Below, piece by piece: positions 35,815 through 40,419 of a stretch of DNA of 40,419 nt. The stretch lies in the NCBI GenBank assembly GCA_937891465.1, contig CALAHF010000003.1, positions 1 through 40,419 on the forward strand, written 5' to 3'. The position numbers and the translations under genes are program-made. This DNA comes from an uncultured Verrucomicrobiales bacterium (GTDB taxonomy: Bacteria > Verrucomicrobiota > Verrucomicrobiia > Verrucomicrobiales > DEV007). Under the pieces are notes generated by a model. That model saw nothing but the letters and a program-made list of their open reading frames with translations, was not told the origin of the DNA and ran no database searches. The first letter of the stretch is position 1. Each line of letters begins with the position of its first letter.

Positions 35815-36222
35815 ATGAAAATCGTCAATGCCATTGGAGTCCTTTTGTTCGTCCTGTTCGCGTGGTTTCAACGGAATGACATCGACCCGGAAATTTACTA
35901 TCACGCTTCAGAAATTGATTCGGTGCTGTGGTTCCTATTTTATTTACTGATCGCTGGGATGTTTATGATGGCAATTTTTCGGGAAGCCCCCATTTGGCTG
36001 CTCGCCCTCGGAGTCCTTGCCTGCGTTGTCGAAATGGCAATGTCCGGGCCAGGCTTATGGGAAAACGTTTTTGGAGATGCCGAATTCAACATGACTCAGG
36101 GCGGTATGAACGCAGAAGACCCGCGCGTTGAATTGTCCCGTGAATTCTTCGGCGCACTCATCGCGTTGGCAGCAGTCCTGTTTTTGTGGTGGCAACGAAG
36201 GCGCGTTGCCAAACAAGGTTGA
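35815..36222 (+). CDS. TMEM220-like small membrane protein
   Basis: 135 aa with four predicted membrane helices (about 4-17, 37-54, 59-77 and 110-126). NAIGVLLFVLFAWFQRNDID followed by P is the TMEM220-type N-terminal signature (…Q.ND.DP). The loop before the last helix is acidic. It has no catalytic motif and the family function is unknown. The start is the ATG at 35815-35817. It converges on the TPR gene with 17 bp between them. Confidence 0.8.
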   Translation: MKIVNAIGVLLFVLFAWFQRNDIDPEIYYHASEIDSVLWFLFYLLIAGMFMMAIFREAPIWLLALGVLACVVEMAMSGPGLWENVFGDAEFNMTQGGMNAEDPRVELSREFFGALIALAAVLFLWWQRRRVAKQG

Positions 36223-36239
36223 ACTGCTTTAGAAAAATG

Positions 36240-37019
36240 TCACTTCACCCAACCGCGCACTTTTGCATGAACTTGAGCGGTTTTTCCCATGTAGTGATCC
36301 ATTTTGTAATCCACCGCTGCCTTCACCATGTGCATCTTGGCTTTTTTATCTTCGCCAAGGGCTTCGAAATACAGCCCCAGATAAAGGTGAGCGTAGCAAA
36401 GATGATTTTTGCGCGCCTCGGAATTTTCCGGCGTCCCTGAGTTAGCAGATTTCAAAACCGCTTCCTCGGAACCCGTGCCCTCGAACAGCTGATGAATTTC
36501 CGCCATCGGCACGCGCGAATCGCGTTTGATATCGATGAAATCTTTCCGCGCTTTTTCGACGGTTCCTTCGGGGGCACGAACCGCACAGATGAAATGCCAG
36601 ACGGCGTTTTCTACATCCTGAGAGTTTACCGTTTGATGCCGCTCGAACTGGGCTACCCCCTTCTCATATGCCCCTGCATAGTAGTAGGACAAACCACGCT
36701 GCCAGTGATGCGGGTCTTCTTCTGGAACGATCGCCAGATAGGCGTCGAAATCAGCGATTGATTCCTTTATCTTCGCATCATAGAAATTCTCCACTCCGCG
36801 CATCTGAAATGCTCGTGCTCTCAGGGATTCATATTGAGAACCTTTTTCAGCTCCAGCGGTCAGCTTGATAATTGCATCCAAATCCTTTTCCTGAGCGGCT
36901 TTCTCCAGGGCAGATTCATCAATGGCGGGAGCTTTGTCTTTTTCTTCGGCAATGCTGCTTGCCGCTAGAATGAAAGGAACCAGAGCGACAACGAATGAAG
37001 ATAGAAAAATTTGTTTCAC
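36240..37019 (-). CDS. Secreted TPR-repeat protein
   Basis: 259 aa from the GTG at 37017-37019, giving the signal peptide MKQIFLSSFVVALVPFILAA. A GTG 15 bp upstream (37032-37034) would add MLCLA and is less natural. TPR-type helix pairs follow (ARAFQMRGVENFYDAKIKES; HHWQRGLSYYYAGAYEKGVA; YAHLYLGLYFEALGEDKKAK). The arrangement, with VWHFICAVRAPEG in the middle, resembles uncharacterised NlpI-like TPR proteins of the PVC group. Probably a periplasmic scaffold. The 105 bp upstream (37020-37124), shared divergently with the broken secreted gene, hold a TTATCCACA 9-mer at 37115-37123. Confidence 0.8.
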   Translation of the reverse strand: MKQIFLSSFVVALVPFILAASSIAEEKDKAPAIDESALEKAAQEKDLDAIIKLTAGAEKGSQYESLRARAFQMRGVENFYDAKIKESIADFDAYLAIVPEEDPHHWQRGLSYYYAGAYEKGVAQFERHQTVNSQDVENAVWHFICAVRAPEGTVEKARKDFIDIKRDSRVPMAEIHQLFEGTGSEEAVLKSANSGTPENSEARKNHLCYAHLYLGLYFEALGEDKKAKMHMVKAAVDYKMDHYMGKTAQVHAKVRGWVK

Positions 37020-37124
37020 TGCTAAACAAAGCACAAAATCCCGTTTTCTGATCCTTTAATTTTCATTACATTCAATTCGTTTTTCGGTTCATTGTGAATG
37101 CCTAACGTCAGAACTTATCCACAA

Positions 37125-37734
37125 ATGAAATCATTCCGTTCTCTTACCTTGATCATTCTCGTTGCTTGCGCTTTTTCGACTGCCCATGCTCAATCGCTTC
37201 GAGAAACAATAAAGCCACGGCGAACACAGCAACCGTGCAGCCAAACCTAAAATTGACGCCTGCCCAAATTGCTGAAAAAGCTCGGCTTTCAAAATTACGG
37301 CAAGCGAAACTTCGGGAGGAAATTCGCCAGCGCCAGACAACACAACACAACGCAGCTCTGCTCAGAACAGTGCGCCGATGGCAAAAGTCCGACGGGTCTC
37401 TCATGAAGCGGAGAGTTCCAGAAAACCGGAAACAACCAGACCGATCGCCGAAGTCAGAAAAATTCAATTTCCAATTCGCGAGAACACAGAACCCTCGGAA
37501 GCGACTGCGCAGGCAAAACGAATTACGCTTCCCGCTCCCGCCGTTGTGAATCGCTCCGCCGTTCAAGGTGATCGTTCAGTTTCTCTGAAGGGGCTTAATC
37601 AACTTCCGTCGAGAGCCACCGCACCATCCGCCGAGGGTGAGCCCGCACCTTCAAAGAAATCGCAAGGCGTTAAACTGAAGGGCATGGTCATTTCCGGCCA
37701 GACGCTTCAAGCCAAAGCCATTCCCAGCGAGTGA
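37125..37734 (+). pseudogene. Small secreted basic protein broken by two frameshifts
   Basis: From the ATG at 37125 the frame gives a clean signal peptide (MKSFRSLTLIILVACAFSTA, then HAQ) and stops after 41 codons. Coding-like sequence continues in a second frame (KATANTATVQPNLKLTPAQI, then AEKARLSKLRQAKLREEIRQ, to about 37390). It then moves to a third frame (MAKVRRVSHEAESSRKPETT... GVKLKGMVISGQTLQAKAIP) that stops at 37732-37734. The basic, Gln/Arg/Thr/Pro-rich composition is continuous across the breaks. I recognise no family. Two indels, one near 37195-37215 and one near 37380-37410, would restore about 200 residues. Decay or sequencing error is possible. Confidence 0.6.
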
Positions 37735-37804
37735 TCTGTCGGCAGTGTTACAACAAACCGGAGCAACCCAGCAACTCAAAAGACCAGCATTCGTCGGTCT
37801 ATTT

Positions 37805-40201
37805 CTATTTGCTTTGAGCTTGTTTGATTAAGAAATCGACAAGCTCCTGACATTCGAAAAAGCCACGCCAATAATTGTGGCCTTGATCTGGAATTCGGAT
37901 CACGTCAATTAAATCACCGGCACCTTTTGCCTCGTAGATCTTTTCGAGAGCCGCTGAGTTTTTCTCAAGCGGAACCACTTTATCAATTTCACCGTGAATG
38001 TTAAAAACAGGGATTTTTGCATCCGCCAATTCGCCGCCCCGCTTGATGGGATTCAACGTGTCCTGCTGAGCCAGCAATTCTTCTTCAGTCAATCCATAAA
38101 CCGGCGCCGCACGTTTGACACCGGGGTATGAAGTGAAATCGTAAACCGGATAAATTCCGCCAATTCCGGCGACGCGATCTGGGTGTTCCAACGCCCAGCT
38201 GCTGACCCACAAACCTCCGCGACTCCGACCAAGCAAGGCCGGCGTTTTCGAATAGCCGTCAGCGACCATTTTTTGATACAATGCTTCGAAATGCGGAAAA
38301 ACTTTTGGGCTGCCGTAGCCCTCGCCCACATCGATGCCGGCAATCGCGACCCCTGCATCGAGAAATTTCTGATGCATCCAGCTTTCGGACTTGTCAGGTG
38401 TCCGCTGCAAAGTCGGACCGTAAAAAATCCATGGCTTTCTGTTCTCCGATTTCGCGGGGCTTTTCGGTTTCATCGTAAATGCGTGACGACCATTCAACAA
38501 AAACGATTCGCCGTTCAGAAGCACCTGATTCCGCTTCGGCCGCGCGGCTTCCTGAGCCGCATTGAACTTGGCCGGCTGATTCATTTTCGCTTTCGCCTTT
38601 TCCAAAATTGCCGGTGGAAGATCTGCCGAAGCCTGTTCAGTAAACAAATCCAGCTGACGCTCCCATTCCGTGACCAGTTTCTTTAACTGTTCCTGATTCG
38701 CCGTCGCGAGGTCGGTCGATTCGTCCCGATCGTTTGCCAAATGGTAAAGCTCCCACGGCTCCGCGATCGGAGCGACCGCTTTCCAGTCGCCCATGCGAAT
38801 CGCTTTGTGCCCGTCGTGAAACCACCAGATTGAATCGTGGTTTACCGAACCGTCGCTCTTAAAAACTGGCTTCAAACTTTTTCCAGGCGAAGCGGGAGCA
38901 TCTTCCCGAGGCGAAGCTCCGGCCAGTTCCAGCAAAGTCGGAACCACATCAATCACATGACCAGGATTTCGCCGAATTTCGCCACGCGCTTCGATTGCTT
39001 TCGGCCATGACATCAGGAACGGTGTCGAAATTCCACCCTCGTGCGTCCATGTTTTGTGGCGACGAAACGGAGTATTTGCAGCCGTCGACCACCCCGGTCC
39101 GAGACACAGATAGGTCCCGGCTGAACCCGGAGGCAACGCCGGATCGTGTCCATCATCACGAACCATGATTTCGGCACTCGCGCCGTTGTCCGATAGAAAA
39201 ATCACCAACGTATTTTCCCACTGGCCCATCTTTTTTATTTGATCAAAAACCCGACCGATCTCGATATCCATCCGGTGAATCATCGCGGCATGAATCGCCA
39301 TTTTTTTCGCCTGAAATTTCTGCTGCTCTGGATTCAATGACTCCCACGCAAGCGGCTTGTTCATCTCCCCTGCTCCGAGAGTTTTCAACGCATCTGGAAA
39401 ATGATACGGCGGCCCAAGATCTCGCTCCACGCGCGAAAGCTCGCTCACCATTTTCTCATCAAGCAAACCCATCGCCCGCATTTTCTGCCAACGCTTTTGT
39501 CGAACTACATCCCAGCCAGCTTTGTAAACTTCATCGTAAATTGCGATATCTTCCGGCAGCCCGTGTAACGGAAAATGCGGAGCCGCAAAAGCGAGGTAAT
39601 GAAAAAATGGAGTTTCAGCATGATTTTCTGAATGGTCTGTCAGGACATCAATCACATGATCCGCCAGCGCTGTTGTTGCATAATAATCCGTGCCTTTTTC
39701 GACCGGCGGCAAAGCTTTATCATCCATCCAAAGTTTCGTCGGGTTAAAAAATCGGCCCTGATCTTTCACCATGTATGAATGGTCGAATCCACCTTCGAAC
39801 GCCATTCCATCGATGTGCCATTTACCGGTGTGATAGGACCGATAGCCCGCCGGCTTGAGAAGCTTCGGAGCCAACACCGCCCACTCAGGTCGCTTCCCAC
39901 GATTGCCACCACCCGAGGGAATTCCAGGCAACGTATCGCGGCGGATTTGCTGAGCGTAGAACCCCGTCATCAGTGATCCCCGCGTCGGCCAACAACGCGC
40001 CGTATTGTAAAACTGGGTGAACTTCAATCCATTCGCAGCCACCGAATCCAAATTCGGAGTCGCAATCTCGCCGCCGTAACACCCCAGATCTGAGAAGCCC
40101 AAATCATCCGCCATGATGAGCAAAATGTTCGGTTTTGGTGATTCCGCCCCAGCCATCGAAATCGAAGCGAAGGCCAGCAGTGCTGGAAAAAAAATCTTCA
40201 T
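37805..40201 (-). CDS. Bifunctional secreted sulfatase-alpha/beta hydrolase fusion
   Basis: 798 aa with a signal peptide at 1-19 (SMAGA). The type I sulfatase domain (about 22-540) has metal-ligand ADD, the formylglycine motif CWPTRGSLMTG with Cys70 (CxPTR variant of CxPSR), HTGKWH, and SDNGAS for the second half of the metal site. After a linker (about 540-575), an alpha/beta-hydrolase domain (575-798) has nucleophile Ser660 in LGRSRGGL, a candidate acid in HGEIDKVVP and a catalytic His in QGHNYWRGF. It could remove a sulfate and an acyl ester from the same glycan; the substrate is unknown. No anaerobic or FGE maturase is in the window. The start is the ATG at 40199-40201. Confidence 0.9.
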   Translation of the reverse strand: MKIFFPALLAFASISMAGAESPKPNILLIMADDLGFSDLGCYGGEIATPNLDSVAANGLKFTQFYNTARCWPTRGSLMTGFYAQQIRRDTLPGIPSGGGNRGKRPEWAVLAPKLLKPAGYRSYHTGKWHIDGMAFEGGFDHSYMVKDQGRFFNPTKLWMDDKALPPVEKGTDYYATTALADHVIDVLTDHSENHAETPFFHYLAFAAPHFPLHGLPEDIAIYDEVYKAGWDVVRQKRWQKMRAMGLLDEKMVSELSRVERDLGPPYHFPDALKTLGAGEMNKPLAWESLNPEQQKFQAKKMAIHAAMIHRMDIEIGRVFDQIKKMGQWENTLVIFLSDNGASAEIMVRDDGHDPALPPGSAGTYLCLGPGWSTAANTPFRRHKTWTHEGGISTPFLMSWPKAIEARGEIRRNPGHVIDVVPTLLELAGASPREDAPASPGKSLKPVFKSDGSVNHDSIWWFHDGHKAIRMGDWKAVAPIAEPWELYHLANDRDESTDLATANQEQLKKLVTEWERQLDLFTEQASADLPPAILEKAKAKMNQPAKFNAAQEAARPKRNQVLLNGESFLLNGRHAFTMKPKSPAKSENRKPWIFYGPTLQRTPDKSESWMHQKFLDAGVAIAGIDVGEGYGSPKVFPHFEALYQKMVADGYSKTPALLGRSRGGLWVSSWALEHPDRVAGIGGIYPVYDFTSYPGVKRAAPVYGLTEEELLAQQDTLNPIKRGGELADAKIPVFNIHGEIDKVVPLEKNSAALEKIYEAKGAGDLIDVIRIPDQGHNYWRGFFECQELVDFLIKQAQSK

Positions 40202-40263
40202 AAGAAAGCAACTATGAAGCAGTAGAACTCACGACACAAGACCGTTGGCGTGCGATGCAATTT

Positions 40264-40359
40264 TTGATCAAACAGGCCTCCAAGGAACGGCGGCTTTCCA
40301 AGCGACGACGGAGCCTCGAGTGGACAGGAATGTCCACACTCCTTGTTACGAACCAATAG
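40264..40359. repeat. Split palindromic-element arms around a second composite repeat
   Basis: TTGATCAAACAGG (about 40265-40277) matches a left arm and ACGAACCAATAG (40348-40359) another. Between them, CAAGGA (40281-40286) and TCCTTG (40340-40345) bracket a GC-rich segment containing the perfect hairpin GTGGACA-GGAA-TGTCCAC (40320-40337). It looks like a different repeat inserted in or beside degenerate 45-bp copies. In the remaining 60 bp to the window end I see no gene. Confidence 0.5.
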
Positions 40360-40419
40360 AAGCTGTCGGAATAATAAATCATTGATTTTTCTGGGCGGAT
40401 TTGTGGATATCGTGAGCGA

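Noticed and set aside
37115-37123. Perfect DnaA-box-like TTATCCACA suggesting a replication origin
   Set aside because: It is a single box, with only one imperfect match far away near 40400, and there is no dnaA, dnaN or box cluster. One 9-mer in 40 kb is unremarkable.
37153-37566. Minus-strand ORF opposite the broken secreted gene
   Set aside because: It is Cys/Arg/Phe-rich with no domain, lies antisense to coding-like frames with a clear signal peptide, and has no start context.

Overview
The window looks like part of a Verrucomicrobiota chromosome (Verrucomicrobiae-like). The strongest marker is a complete four-gene Verru_Chthon pseudopilin cassette (vccA-D, 24686-30916). Further support comes from three sets of PVC-type 'planctomycete cytochrome' genes (DUF1549/DUF1553, DUF1501, DUF1592-type, DUF1552), a CehA/McbA hydrolase, a formylglycine-type sulfatase, a histone H1-like Lys/Ala/Pro protein and many Sec and Tat signal peptides. 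I assign no genus.

Layout. 1-9102: a minus-strand run, probably one operon: DUF1501 (Tat), a propeller-like secreted protein, a secreted alpha/beta esterase, a PPC-domain protein and a DUF1549/DUF1553 cytochrome-like protein. 9263-11631: a four-Cys protein with broken 5' coding, tRNA-Ser(UGA), an EP-repeat protein, a PhyH-type dioxygenase and a clear intrinsic terminator. 11662-18531: a second DUF1501-PPC-PSD1 triad. 18721-20744: the histone-like gene and a TPR/ABC-ATPase chimera. 20757-24552: GNAT, NlpC/P60, CehA/McbA and beta-carbonic anhydrase. 24686-30916: the vcc cassette. 31152-34934: a DUF1592-type cytochrome protein followed by DUF1552. 34982-37734: a phosphatase broken by an amber codon, a TMEM220-like protein, a TPR protein and a frameshifted secreted protein. 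37805-40201: a sulfatase fused to an esterase.

Most products are exported: heme-motif proteins, Tat-exported DUF1501/DUF1552 partners, PPC and Ig-like surface proteins, esterases and a sulfatase. This fits a cell-envelope lifestyle using acetylated or sulfated polysaccharides. The role of the PSD/DUF1501 systems is not established.

The main discovery is an interspersed 45-bp imperfect palindrome. I find nine full-length copies plus degenerate ones. Three loci carry inverted doublets, and two of those doublets have the same 9-bp spacer (99 bp in all). One 99-bp doublet sits in frame inside the signal-peptide coding region of the first PPC gene. Removing exactly that doublet on paper restores a textbook signal peptide (MQQRLSISLAVLLSAVLG...). 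This resembles Rickettsia palindromic elements and REPIN doublets, in a phylum where I know of no such description. A second theme is gene damage: two genes interrupted by in-frame stops, one by frameshifts, and one chimera joining a secreted TPR protein to half an ABC ATPase.
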